Shown here piece by piece: positions 16,314 through 24,591 of a stretch of 40,972 bases of DNA (positions are counted from its first letter, which is position 1; the number at the start of each line of letters is the position of its first letter). The notes under the pieces were generated by a model that was not told where the DNA came from, did no database searches, and saw only the letters and a list, made by a program, of their open reading frames with translations. This DNA comes from AG-12 sp027339635 (GTDB taxonomy: Bacteria > Chloroflexota > Dormibacteria > Aeolococcales > Bog-877). The stretch is taken from the NCBI GenBank assembly GCA_027339635.1, contig DAHWNZ010000014.1, positions 1 to 40,972 on the forward strand, read 5' to 3'. Made by a program: the position numbers and the translations under genes.

Positions 16314-16319
16314 TAACAT
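16314..16319 (+). promoter_or_regulatory. -10 box, leaderless start of VIT1-like gene
   Basis: TAACAT ends 6 nt before the ATG at 16326, and there is no Shine-Dalgarno between them, so the transcript is probably leaderless. TGGACA at 16293-16298 could be a -35 element, but with a short 15-nt spacer. Confidence 0.5.
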
Positions 16320-16325
16320 CTGCGC

Positions 16326-17117
16326 ATGTCTTCCCCCGCTGAGACCAAAGCTCCCGGCCGACTGGCGGCGCTGAACCCGTTCGCCAGTCCGAGCCCTTCC
16401 GAGCGCGAGGACCTGGAGCGGCGGGCCGGGATTCGGGAGGTGGTATTCGGGGTTCAGGATGGCATCCTGACCACGATGGGGCTCACGACCGGCGTGGCGA
16501 CAGCCACCGCCGGAGCGGCCGTGGCTCACACCACCATCCTCATCGCGGGTCTGGCTGGCGCGCTGGCGGGAATGGTCTCGATGGGGACCGGAGCGTACCT
16601 GGCGGCCTGCGCGGAGCGCGACCTCAAACGGGCCGCCATCCACAAGGAGCGGGGCGAGCTGCAAAGCCAGCCAGTTGAGGAGCACCAGGAGATGGTGGAC
16701 ATCCTGATGGACCGCGGAGTTCCTGAAGCAATGGCTCAGGACCTGACGCGGTCACTGGCGCAGTATCCCAAGCTCTGGGAGGAGACCCACATTGAAAAGG
16801 AGCTCGGAATCTCCAGCGACCCTAAGGACTCTCCCCTGCGCGACGGCCTGGTCATGGCCACCACGTTCCTCCTGGGGGCGGTCTTCCCGATTGTTCCGTT
16901 CATCGTCATGAACGGCCTTCCCGCGGTCGCGGGGTCCCTAGCCCTCTCCGCCCTGGCCCTGGCGCTGGTGGGAGTGGGCAAGGCCGTTGTGATCGGCCAG
17001 AACCGGCTGGTGGGAGGCCTGCAGGTGCTGGCCGTGGGCACTGCGGCAGCGGTGGCAGGCTATCTCCTGGGGGTCGTGCTGCCACACCTCTTCGGCCTGA
17101 GGCTCCCCACCACCTGA
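16326..17117 (+). CDS. VIT1/CCC1 family iron/manganese transporter
   Basis: A 263-residue membrane protein of the VIT1/CCC1 family, which moves Fe2+ or Mn2+ out of the cytoplasm. The signature REVVFGVQDGILTTMGLTTG is near residues 37-56, and GMVSMGTGAYLAACAERD ends the second membrane helix. A cytoplasmic Glu-rich segment (HKERGELQSQPVEEHQEM) follows, corresponding to the metal-binding domain, and then three further membrane helices. The gene is monocistronic and converges on hemW with a 6-nt gap. Assignment to the family is firm; the preferred metal is not shown by sequence. Confidence 0.88.
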   Translation: MSSPAETKAPGRLAALNPFASPSPSEREDLERRAGIREVVFGVQDGILTTMGLTTGVATATAGAAVAHTTILIAGLAGALAGMVSMGTGAYLAACAERDLKRAAIHKERGELQSQPVEEHQEMVDILMDRGVPEAMAQDLTRSLAQYPKLWEETHIEKELGISSDPKDSPLRDGLVMATTFLLGAVFPIVPFIVMNGLPAVAGSLALSALALALVGVGKAVVIGQNRLVGGLQVLAVGTAAAVAGYLLGVVLPHLFGLRLPTT

Positions 17118-17123
17118 CCGCGC

Positions 17124-18293
17124 TCAGGCGGCACACAGCTCCAGGGTGACGCGGTCTAGGAGAGCAAAGCCCCTCTTGGTAGGTCTGACCAACTGGCCTT
17201 CCAGGGTGAGCAGGCCGAGTTCAGACAGCTCCTTCGCTCTGGTCAGCTGCCCGTCGCCCCTAAGGATCACCCCGGCAGCGAGCCTCAGCCCACAGGCCAC
17301 CCGCTCCATCTCCACCTCAGCGGGGCCAAGCCACTCATGCCCACGCCATCCGAGCCCGCCGGCCATGACCTCGCGGATATAGGTGGCCGCATCCCTGAGG
17401 TGCCAGTAGCGGAGCATGTCCCCCTTGGGTTCAAGCCCCAGAAGCGCGGCCGAGGCGGCGCTCAAGAACCCGTGGCTGCCGCAACCCACGGCCAGATACG
17501 GAAGCTGGGTCCAGTAGGCGAGGTTGTGCCGGCTGGCGAAGCCAGGCTTGGCGTAGTTGGAGACCTCGTAGATCCCGAGGCCCGCGGACCCTAGCAGCTC
17601 GCCAGCGATCTCCCGCTGCTCGAGGAAGGCGTCGACCGCGGGAGCCGGCGCCAGCTTACGCTGGACCCTACGGGCCAGCGGAGTCCCGGGTTCCACCGTG
17701 AGCTCATAGCAGGAGACATGCTGGACGGGGTGGGTGAGCACTTGGAGCAGTCCCCGAGCGAAGGACGCTGAGTCCTGGCCTGGGATCGCGTAGATTAGGT
17801 CGCAGCTCAGATTCTCGAACCCGGCCGCCGCCACCAAGTCCATGGCCGTCTCGGCCGCCACCGCGTCGTGAGCCCGCCCAAGGAACCTGAGGCCGGCGGG
17901 ATCGAGGCTCTGGACCCCCAGCGACACGCGGTTGATCCCAAGCTGCCTCCAGGTCCGGGCCAGGTCTTCGGTCAGCCCCTCAGGGTTGACCTCGATGGTC
18001 ACCTCCGCAGAGGAGGAGAGGCGAAACCTGGTCCGGATAACTTCCACCACCTGCTCCAGCAGATCCGCACGCAGAAGAGACGGGGTCCCCCCGCCCAGGA
18101 AGACGGTGTCCAGCTCCAGGTGTCCCAGAGGCCCCAATCCCTCCAACTCCTGGTCCAGGGCGGCAACATAGCGGTCCTGGATGGCTCCGCCCCCCAGGCT
18201 GATGGCGAAATCGCAGTAAGAGCAGCGGCGGGCGCAGAACGGGATGTGGACATAGAGGGAACGGGGTGCTCCCTGCGTCTGGTCAGCGATCAA
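17124..18293 (-). CDS. hemW: radical SAM heme chaperone HemW
   Basis: A HemN-like radical SAM protein of about 389 residues. YVHIPFCARRCSYCDF carries the CxxxCxxC iron-sulfur motif plus the Phe typical of HemW rather than true HemN. Other landmarks are VFLGGGTPSLL, EVNPEGLT, RVSLGVQSLD and DLIYAIPGQ. A C-terminal HemN-type domain includes NLAYWTQLPYLAVGCGSHG. HemW inserts heme into client proteins; older databases label it coproporphyrinogen oxidase. The TTG at 18293 is chosen: it overlaps the lepA end by 11 nt and puts the start just before YVHIPFC. A TTG at 18341 is also possible. Confidence 0.88.
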   Translation of the reverse strand: MIADQTQGAPRSLYVHIPFCARRCSYCDFAISLGGGAIQDRYVAALDQELEGLGPLGHLELDTVFLGGGTPSLLRADLLEQVVEVIRTRFRLSSSAEVTIEVNPEGLTEDLARTWRQLGINRVSLGVQSLDPAGLRFLGRAHDAVAAETAMDLVAAAGFENLSCDLIYAIPGQDSASFARGLLQVLTHPVQHVSCYELTVEPGTPLARRVQRKLAPAPAVDAFLEQREIAGELLGSAGLGIYEVSNYAKPGFASRHNLAYWTQLPYLAVGCGSHGFLSAASAALLGLEPKGDMLRYWHLRDAATYIREVMAGGLGWRGHEWLGPAEVEMERVACGLRLAAGVILRGDGQLTRAKELSELGLLTLEGQLVRPTKRGFALLDRVTLELCAA

Positions 18294-20091
18294 GCGTAAG
18301 CACCGCCATGAAGGCCTCCTGGGGAATCTCGACGCTCCCAATCCGCTTCATCCGCTGCTTGCCCTCGCGCTGCTTCTCCAGCAACTTGCGCTTGCGAGTG
18401 ATGTCCCCGCCGTAGCACTTGGCCAAGACGTCCTTGCGCAGCGCGGGCACGGTCTCGCGGGAGATTATCTTGCCACCGACAGCAGCTTGGATGGCGACCT
18501 CGAAGAGCTGCCTGGGAATCACCTCCTTGAGCCTCTGCACCAACCGCCGGCCCTGGTTGCTGGCCTGGTGCCGGTGGACGATGGAGGACAGGGCGTCCAC
18601 CTTGGCCCCCGCCACCAGGACATCCAGCTTCACCAACTGTTCTTGGCGATACCCGGTGAGTTGGTAGTCCATCGACGCGTAGCCCCTGCTTCTTGACTTC
18701 AGCTGATCGTAGAAGTCATGGATGATCTCTCCCAGGGGGAGGTCGTAGGTCAGAAGCGCGCGCTCCCCCGCCTGGTACTCGAGGTGCACGAACTCCCCCC
18801 TGCGCTCCTGGCAGAGCTCCATCAGTCCACCCAGGTACTCCTTCGGGGTCATCACCTCCACCTTGACCCTGGGCTCTTCGATCCACTCCATCTGGCCGGG
18901 ATCGGGAAGCTGGTCAGGGTTGTCGATCTCCGCCAGCTGGCCATCCTTGAACTTCACCCGATACGCGACCGATGGCGCGGTCGTTATGAGGGTCAGCCCG
19001 AACTCTCTCTCAAGCCTCTCCTGCACGATCTCCATGTGCAGGAGGCCGAGAAAGCCACAGCGGAAGCCGAACCCCAGGGCCGCGGAGGTCTCGGGCTCGA
19101 ACGTCAGGGCGGCGTCGTTGAGCTGGAGGCGTTCCAGGGCCTCCTTGAGGTCCTGATAGCTGTCGCTCTGGATCGGGAAGAGTCCCGACCACACCATGGG
19201 ACTCGCCTGCCGGTAACCCGGCAGTGCCTCGGTGGCGGGCCTCAGGTGGTCTGTGATGGTGTCGCCGACCTTGCTGTCTCTGACGTTGCGGATGGAGGCG
19301 ATCAGGTAGCCGACCTCCCCCGCGTCAAGGCTGTCCACGGGCACCATCCCAGGCCGGAATATCCCGACCTCATCCACAGCGAAGTTGCCCTGGCCCGCCA
19401 TCATCCGAATCTGGGTGCCGGCCCTGATCGCCCCATCCACCACCCGCACGTACACAACCACCCCGCGGTAGGCATCGTACTTGCAGTCGAAGATCAGCGC
19501 CCGCAACGGTGCCTGGGGGTCGCCCGAAGGCGCTGGCAACCTCTTAACCACGGCCTCCAGGACCTCAGCAACGCCCATCCCGGTTCTGGCCGAGACCATC
19601 AGGCACTGGTCTGCGGCGATACCTATGACCGACTCGATCTCCTGGGCGACGGCCTCCGGCTCCGCTTGGACCAGGTCGATCTTGTTGACCACCGGCACGA
19701 TCTCCAGCCCCAGTTCCAGAGCCTTGTACACATTTGCCAGCGTCTGGGCCTCGATTCCCTGGCTCGCGTCCACCACCAGGAGCGCTCCTTCGCACGCCGC
19801 CAGCGCCCGCGATACCTCATAGGCGAAGTCCACGTGACCGGGGGTGTCGATCAGGTTCAGTTCGTAATCCCTGCCGTCTTCCGCCTGATACGGCATGCGG
19901 ACCGCCTGGGCCTTGATGGTGATCCCCCGCTCACGCTCAAGGTCCATGGTGTCCAGCACCTGGGAGGTCATGTCCCGCGCGCTCACGGTACCGGTCCGCT
20001 CGAGGAGGCGGTCCGCGAGCGTGGACTTGCCGTGGTCGATATGAGCGATTATGGAAAAGTTGCGAATGCGCTGTAGCTTGTGGGAGGTCAT
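18283..20091 (-). CDS. lepA: elongation factor 4 (LepA)
   Basis: A 602-residue translational GTPase. The G domain has AHIDHGKSTLADRL (G1), RGITIKAQ (G2), DTPGHVDF (G3) and NKIDL (G4). The LepA-specific C-terminus includes YGGDITRKRKLLEKQ and GKQRMKRIGSVEIPQEAF. EF4 back-translocates or rescues stalled ribosomes. ATG at 20091 gives MTSHKLQRIRNFSIIAHIDH, a standard N-terminus, with GAGGA upstream. A GATAAT hexamer (20102-20107, minus strand) lies 10 nt before the ATG, so any leader would be very short. The start is face to face with the divergent GNAT gene, overlapping it. The lepA-hemW order is a common conserved pair. Confidence 0.97.
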   Translation of the reverse strand: MTSHKLQRIRNFSIIAHIDHGKSTLADRLLERTGTVSARDMTSQVLDTMDLERERGITIKAQAVRMPYQAEDGRDYELNLIDTPGHVDFAYEVSRALAACEGALLVVDASQGIEAQTLANVYKALELGLEIVPVVNKIDLVQAEPEAVAQEIESVIGIAADQCLMVSARTGMGVAEVLEAVVKRLPAPSGDPQAPLRALIFDCKYDAYRGVVVYVRVVDGAIRAGTQIRMMAGQGNFAVDEVGIFRPGMVPVDSLDAGEVGYLIASIRNVRDSKVGDTITDHLRPATEALPGYRQASPMVWSGLFPIQSDSYQDLKEALERLQLNDAALTFEPETSAALGFGFRCGFLGLLHMEIVQERLEREFGLTLITTAPSVAYRVKFKDGQLAEIDNPDQLPDPGQMEWIEEPRVKVEVMTPKEYLGGLMELCQERRGEFVHLEYQAGERALLTYDLPLGEIIHDFYDQLKSRSRGYASMDYQLTGYRQEQLVKLDVLVAGAKVDALSSIVHRHQASNQGRRLVQRLKEVIPRQLFEVAIQAAVGGKIISRETVPALRKDVLAKCYGGDITRKRKLLEKQREGKQRMKRIGSVEIPQEAFMAVLTLDR

Positions 20092-20826
20092 CTGATCCTC
20101 GATTATCGCGTCCGTCTTGCCACCTCCATGGCTGAGCTGGAGCAAGTGGCGTCGCTGCAGCAGGAGATCTGGGGGGCCCCGGAGGTGGCTGCCCCCAGCT
20201 ATCTGCTGAAGGCGATGTCTGTTGCCGGTGGCATCGTGCTGCTGGCCGAGGGCGCCGACCAGCCTTTGGGCTTTGCCTACGGGTTCACGGGCCGAAGCTC
20301 ACAGGGCAGCATATATCACCGCTCCCACGCCGCCGGGGTGGTGGCCGGGGCCCGGGACTCTGGGATCGGCGGAGCCCTCAAGCTGGCCCAGCGCGAACAG
20401 GCCCTGACCCTCGGTCTGAGCCTGATGGTTTGGACATTCGACCCCACCCAGGGACGCAACGCCCATTTCAACCTGAATCGGCTGGGTGCGACCGCTCGCC
20501 GATTTCATCGAGACTACTACGGAGAGCGCAGTGACCCGATGAATCACGGCCGCCACAGCGACCGCCTGGTGGTGGAGTGGCGGCTGCTGCCTGAGCAGCA
20601 GCGCTCAGTTGAGCAGATGCGCCGCAACGCCAGCCTGGAGGTGTCCATGCCTCCCTCGCTCGTCAACCCGAGCCCCGGTCCGCGCACCGAGGCCGCCTAC
20701 CGCAAGTTTCGGGAGGCGATGGAGGACGCGTTCTCCAGGGGTCTGGTCGCCGTTGGGTACGACCGGGAGAGGATGGCCTACTACTTTTCCGAGCCCGCGG
20801 GATCGCTCCCCGCCGCGGTGGAGTGA
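20080..20826 (+). CDS. GNAT-superfamily acyltransferase (COG3375-like)
   Basis: A protein of about 248 residues resembling the COG3375 acyltransferase group. It has EVASLQQ-type N-terminal helices leading to IWG, a strand-loop with GFAYGFTG, the HRSHAAGVV and SGIGGALKLAQREQAL region at the acyl-CoA site, WTFDPTQGRNAHFNLNRLGA, and HSDRLVVEW. The GTG at 20080 is only one option. GGGAGGT precedes a CTG at 20092 (then ILDYRVRL), and an ATG at 20128 has no ribosome-binding site. Its 5' end overlaps the lepA start, and its 3' end overlaps the convergent DUF2795-like gene by about 46 nt. The substrate is unknown. Confidence 0.78.
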   Translation: MGGHLILDYRVRLATSMAELEQVASLQQEIWGAPEVAAPSYLLKAMSVAGGIVLLAEGADQPLGFAYGFTGRSSQGSIYHRSHAAGVVAGARDSGIGGALKLAQREQALTLGLSLMVWTFDPTQGRNAHFNLNRLGATARRFHRDYYGERSDPMNHGRHSDRLVVEWRLLPEQQRSVEQMRRNASLEVSMPPSLVNPSPGPRTEAAYRKFREAMEDAFSRGLVAVGYDRERMAYYFSEPAGSLPAAVE

Positions 20827-21182
20827 CCCCCCGCCTCAGGACCCTGCTGGGCCAGCGCCAAGAGCACCTCCCCCTCCCCCTCGTAGACCCGTTCGGGCAG
20901 CGACTCCAACTCGGCCAGGACCTGCGGATACGCTCGCAGCCACTGGCCCGACTGCGCAACCAGTTCCGCCCTTGAGACCGGGTATCGAATCCCACCCACG
21001 GCCCGCCGCACGGCCATTTCACGGTTGCTCCAGGGCCGTCCCGTGGACTCTCCGAACCGCGCGCTCACCAGCCCGACCTCAATCGGAGGCTGTCCCGGGA
21101 GCCCCAGTGCCGACCGCATCACCAATTCGTCGAAAGGAGCCCTTGGCAGCAGGTCGGAGAGGTCGGCCTCGATGTCAGCCAT
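20781..21182 (-). CDS. DUF2795-like small protein
   Basis: A protein of about 133 residues. The second half (VGGIRYPVSRAELVAQSG, then VLAELESLPERVYEG and EVLLALA) resembles the DUF2795 fold, a small helical domain common in Actinomycetota and Chloroflexota with no known activity. The first half (DLSDLLPRAPFDELVMRSAL, then EVGLVSARFGES) is unassigned. The frame is open to a GTG at 21305, but that extension would run through a large terminator-like hairpin (21214-21271). I therefore prefer the ATG at 21182, although its ribosome-binding site is weak. Function unknown. Confidence 0.6.
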   Translation of the reverse strand: MADIEADLSDLLPRAPFDELVMRSALGLPGQPPIEVGLVSARFGESTGRPWSNREMAVRRAVGGIRYPVSRAELVAQSGQWLRAYPQVLAELESLPERVYEGEGEVLLALAQQGPEAGGHSTAAGSDPAGSEK

Positions 21183-21213
21183 GCTCGCCCCGAGGAAGGT
21201 GTCGCGCGCAAAA

Positions 21214-21271
21214 GCCGGCTGTGGCCGAGGTCCCACCGAGGTGGGAGGACGGTCCCCGAACCACAGCCGGC
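21214..21271 (-). terminator. nested hairpin with T-run, likely terminator after chlI
   Basis: An 11-bp perfect inverted repeat (21214-21224 and 21261-21271, core CCGGCTGTGG/CCACAGCCGG) encloses a second perfect 7-bp hairpin (TCCCACC/GGTGGGA, 21231-21246). On the minus strand the outer stem is followed by TTTT (21213-21210). This fits an intrinsic terminator about 90 nt after the chlI stop, or an attenuator before the DUF2795-like gene. Confidence 0.6.
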
Positions 21272-21362
21272 CGTGCCACGTTAGCAGGCCCCGGTTGTGA
21301 TTCACCCTTCCGTGACCCGCCCGTGACGAGGACAGCAGTCGGTCGCGACATCGCTGTTCCCA

Positions 21363-22394
21363 TCACACCTCGCCTAGGATCCGGCGTGCCACCTCACCCA
21401 CGTCATGAGCCCTCTGGCCGGGTTGGTTTCGCACCCGGTGGGCCATGACCATGGGCGCCACGGCCGCGACCTCGGTGAGCCCCGCTTGGGGCAGCCCCTG
21501 CAGAGCGCTCAGGGCCTGAGCGGCCTTCCTTGCCACCAGATCCGCCCGGTGTCCGTCCACCTCGAGGGCGATGGCGAGCCTGGCGATAGCCTCCAAGATG
21601 TTCATTGAGACAGCGACTGACTCCAGCCCCTCGATGGCCCGCTGGATGCGCGCCCTCTCCCCCTCCTCCTGCTCCAGGTAGCTGGCCAGGAAGGCCTCTG
21701 GATCCGCCTCGAACTGCTCGCGGCGGAGGATGATCTCCACCCGCTCCTTGACGTCGCTGATCCCTCTCACATCCACGCAAAGCCCAAAGCGATCGAGCAA
21801 TTGGGGACGAAGGTCGCCCTCCTCCGGATTCATGGTTCCGACCAGGATGAATCGGGAAGGGTGCCAGATCGAGATCCCCTCACGCTCGACCACGTTGACC
21901 CCCATCGCGGCGGCGTCGAGGAGGACGTCGACGATGTGGTCGTCGAGCAGGTTCACCTCATCCACATACAGGATCTGCCGGTTCGCCTCAGCGAGGACCC
22001 CGGGCTCGAACCGCCTCTCACCCGATTTGATGGCCGCCTCCAGGTCGATCGAGCCCACCACCCGGTCCTCGGAAGCATTGATGGGAAGCTCGACCACCCG
22101 CATGCGCCGGCGCTCACTCGGCAGCGGCGACTCGCCTTCGGCCAGGCGGTGCAGACACTCCGAGCACAGATGCTCGGAGTGGGGATCGCACGAGAAACGG
22201 CAGCCGCGGACCACCTCGAGCTCTGGCAACAGCCTGGCCAGCGCTCGCACCGCGGTGGACTTGGCGGTACCCTTCTCCCCTCTTATGAGGACTCCGCCTA
22301 TGGAGGGGTTGACAGCGTTCAGCTCCAGCGCCAAACGCATGTGGTCCTGGCCCACCAGGGCAGTGAACGGGTACACCTGTCGGTAGTCGGTCAC
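21363..22394 (-). CDS. magnesium/cobalt chelatase ATPase subunit I (ChlI/BchI-like)
   Basis: A 343-residue AAA+ ATPase. Walker A is GEKGTAKST near residues 38-46, Walker B is ILYVDEVNLLDD, sensor 1 is FILVGTMNPEEGDLRPQLLDRF, and the C-terminal lid carries GHRADLVARKAAQAL. A four-Cys cluster (CRFSC...CSEC) matches BchI/ChlI proteins. Subunit I drives metal insertion into a tetrapyrrole together with subunit D and a large H or CobN subunit. The start is GTG at 22394; GACAAT ends 6 nt upstream, so it may have its own leaderless promoter although chlD ends only 40 nt before. Because no photosynthesis genes are present, a cobalamin role is as likely as chlorophyll. Confidence 0.88.
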   Translation of the reverse strand: MTDYRQVYPFTALVGQDHMRLALELNAVNPSIGGVLIRGEKGTAKSTAVRALARLLPELEVVRGCRFSCDPHSEHLCSECLHRLAEGESPLPSERRRMRVVELPINASEDRVVGSIDLEAAIKSGERRFEPGVLAEANRQILYVDEVNLLDDHIVDVLLDAAAMGVNVVEREGISIWHPSRFILVGTMNPEEGDLRPQLLDRFGLCVDVRGISDVKERVEIILRREQFEADPEAFLASYLEQEEGERARIQRAIEGLESVAVSMNILEAIARLAIALEVDGHRADLVARKAAQALSALQGLPQAGLTEVAAVAPMVMAHRVRNQPGQRAHDVGEVARRILGEV

Positions 22395-22400
22395 CTACAG

Positions 22401-22406
22401 ATTGTC
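22401..22406 (-). promoter_or_regulatory. -10 box, leaderless start of chlI-like gene
   Basis: On the minus strand GACAAT ends 6 nt before the GTG at 22394, with no Shine-Dalgarno between. It is in the 40-nt gap after chlD, so chlI might be transcribed both from chlD read-through and from this box. Confidence 0.35.
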
Positions 22407-22434
22407 GCAGAGGGGGCTCATCTGACGAGCTGGA

Positions 22435-24591
22435 TCAGACGGCGCGCCGCAGCGCGGCGGCGACCGGTCGCAGGATCCCCTGCTCAGAGACGTCGAACAG
22501 CCCGAAGTACTGGGCCCCCATCCTGGCTGCCAGGTCATAGCACGCGTTGAAGCCGTAGCCCGCGAATTGAGGAGCCCCGGCCCCCGTCAAGGACGCCTCC
22601 AGTCCGGGCCCCAGGTGATCGCGCGCGGAGTCGATGACCAAGGAGCGGATCTTCTCCCGACGCACCGCCAGGGCTGCCTGCTGCGCCTCGACCAGAGGCT
22701 CGTCGCCGCGCATGCTGATATTGCCGCGGCCGTCGCTGATCAGGACCAGCAGCGGAAGAACTTCGGGGTCCCGCATGCGCTCTTGGTGGATCATCTCCAG
22801 CGCCGCCATGAGTCCGTGGGTCAAGGGGGTCGTGCCGCCCACGGCAATCCTGCTCAACTGGCGCTCGGCCAGATCCACACTGGCGGTCGGACGCAGCACG
22901 GTGCGAGCGGTCCGGCCCGAGAACGTGATCATCGCCACTCGATCACGACGCACGTAGGCGTCCCTAAGCAGGGCCAGGATCGCCGAGCGGGTGGCGTCCA
23001 TGCGCTGCTCCGCGTCCATGCTCGCCGAGGCATCAACCAAGAACACTATGAGGTTTCCAACCCGGCGCTGGCGAATCTTCTGACGTAGGTCCTGCTTCTC
23101 CAACCGGATCGCCAGGCGACTGCCGTCGGCCGGGGCATCCCGGCCCCTCTGGTGGGGTGCCGCCGCGCGCAGGGTGGCATCGAGGGCCAGATCAGTGGTC
23201 TTCTCAACCACGGTCGCACCGACATAGCGACCCCTCCGGTCGCGAGAGACAGTGTGGCTGCGCCGGCCGCTCCCATGACGGCGAAGCCTTTCACGAGGAA
23301 GCTCGATGCGCCCCGTGGGGGCCGCCTCCACCACTTCAACCTCCTCCGCCTGACCTGGACCCGGTGCGCCACCGCCCGCGGCCGACTCCTGACCCGACCC
23401 CGCGGAGGGGTCGCCGGTCTCAGAGGTTGGCCCTCCGGGTTCGTCGGAATCCCCACTCTGGGACGGAGGCTGCTGCGGGGCGGCCTCGGCTGGCGGCGAC
23501 GCCCGGTCCATGGCCTCCTGGGTCAGGCTCGGATCCCCGGCGCCGGTGGCCAACCCCATGCTGCCGGTCGAGCGGCGGCGATGCACCAACACGAGCTCGG
23601 ACACATCGACCAGATCCTGAATGGTGACCTCGCACCCGTCGTCGCACGCTTCGAGAGCGCTAAGTCGCAACGCTCTTCTGGCCCTCGCTGCCCGGTGCAG
23701 GACCAGGTCCGCCCTATGGCCCATGACCCCCTGGTCGATCGCCAGAGCGGCGGCCGTCTCCAAAACCGACCTCGGCACCCGTATCCGCGGCAGCAGCCGG
23801 CGCGCCCTCACCAGGCGTTCGGCCAGCTCCAGGTCGTCGGGCTGCCGGCCCCTGGCTGCGGCCTGGTGGGACTCCATCACTCGCACTCGTTGGGCCGGGT
23901 CCTGAAGCCCGCCCACATCAACGCACAGCCCGAAACGGTCCAGCAGCTGCGGACGCAGGTCGCCTTCCTCAGGATTCATGGTGCCGACCAGTAGGAATCT
24001 GGCGGGGTGGACCTCCGAGATCCCCTCACGCTCGACGACGCTTATCCCCATGGCGGCAGCGTCGAGCAGCACGTCCACCAGATGGTGGTCCAGCAGGTTA
24101 ACCTCGTCCACGTACAGAACCTGACCATTCGCCTCGGCCAGGAGGCCCGGCCGAAACACCCTCGCTCCCTGCTGCAGCGCGCGCTCCAGGTCGATGCTAC
24201 CGACGACGCGGTCCTCGGAGGCTCCCAGGGGGAGCTCGACCACCCTGGTCGGCATGGCCACCGTCTTGAGGCTCTCGCCCGCAGCCAGACGGCGGGCGCA
24301 GTCGCGGCAGAGGTTGGCGTCGCCGGGCGAGCAACCGTAGGCGCAGCCGACCACCACCTCGCGTGGGGGCAGCACCCCGGCCAGGGCCCTGACCAGGGTC
24401 GACTTAGCGGTGCCCCGCTCTCCCCGGATGAGCACCCCGCCAATCCGCTGGTCGACCGCGGCCAGCAGCAGGGCCAGCTTCATCCCCCCTTGCCCCACAA
24501 CCGAGGACCAGGAGGGTGTGAACGCCTCGCGAAGGGAGGCGGAACTATGGTTCAAGGCGGGCCCGTGGGAGCGAGCAGCACATCCCTCCAT
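22435..24591 (-). CDS. chelatase subunit D (ChlD/BchD-like), ATPase plus vWA domain
   Basis: A 718-residue two-domain protein. The N-terminal AAA+ domain is a paralogue of the downstream gene and keeps Walker A (GERGTAKST), Walker B (VLYVDEVNLLDHH), FLLVGTMNPEEGDLRPQLL and the Cys cluster CAYGC...CRDC. A Pro/Ser/Glu/Gly-rich linker (about 335-420) leads to a C-terminal von Willebrand A domain whose MIDAS is DASASM near residue 520, with the later Thr and Asp ligands in GGTTPLTHG and LISDGRGN. In many BchD proteins the ATPase is degenerate; here it looks intact. It forms the I-D motor of Mg- or Co-chelatase. The first 25 residues are weakly conserved and overlap the upstream gene, so the start is uncertain. 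Confidence 0.88.
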   Translation of the reverse strand: MEGCAARSHGPALNHSSASLREAFTPSWSSVVGQGGMKLALLLAAVDQRIGGVLIRGERGTAKSTLVRALAGVLPPREVVVGCAYGCSPGDANLCRDCARRLAAGESLKTVAMPTRVVELPLGASEDRVVGSIDLERALQQGARVFRPGLLAEANGQVLYVDEVNLLDHHLVDVLLDAAAMGISVVEREGISEVHPARFLLVGTMNPEEGDLRPQLLDRFGLCVDVGGLQDPAQRVRVMESHQAAARGRQPDDLELAERLVRARRLLPRIRVPRSVLETAAALAIDQGVMGHRADLVLHRAARARRALRLSALEACDDGCEVTIQDLVDVSELVLVHRRRSTGSMGLATGAGDPSLTQEAMDRASPPAEAAPQQPPSQSGDSDEPGGPTSETGDPSAGSGQESAAGGGAPGPGQAEEVEVVEAAPTGRIELPRERLRRHGSGRRSHTVSRDRRGRYVGATVVEKTTDLALDATLRAAAPHQRGRDAPADGSRLAIRLEKQDLRQKIRQRRVGNLIVFLVDASASMDAEQRMDATRSAILALLRDAYVRRDRVAMITFSGRTARTVLRPTASVDLAERQLSRIAVGGTTPLTHGLMAALEMIHQERMRDPEVLPLLVLISDGRGNISMRGDEPLVEAQQAALAVRREKIRSLVIDSARDHLGPGLEASLTGAGAPQFAGYGFNACYDLAARMGAQYFGLFDVSEQGILRPVAAALRRAV

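Noticed and set aside
18718..20076. 452-codon open frame antisense to lepA
   Set aside because: His/Leu/Arg-rich shadow of a well-conserved gene, without a recognisable domain or ribosome-binding site.
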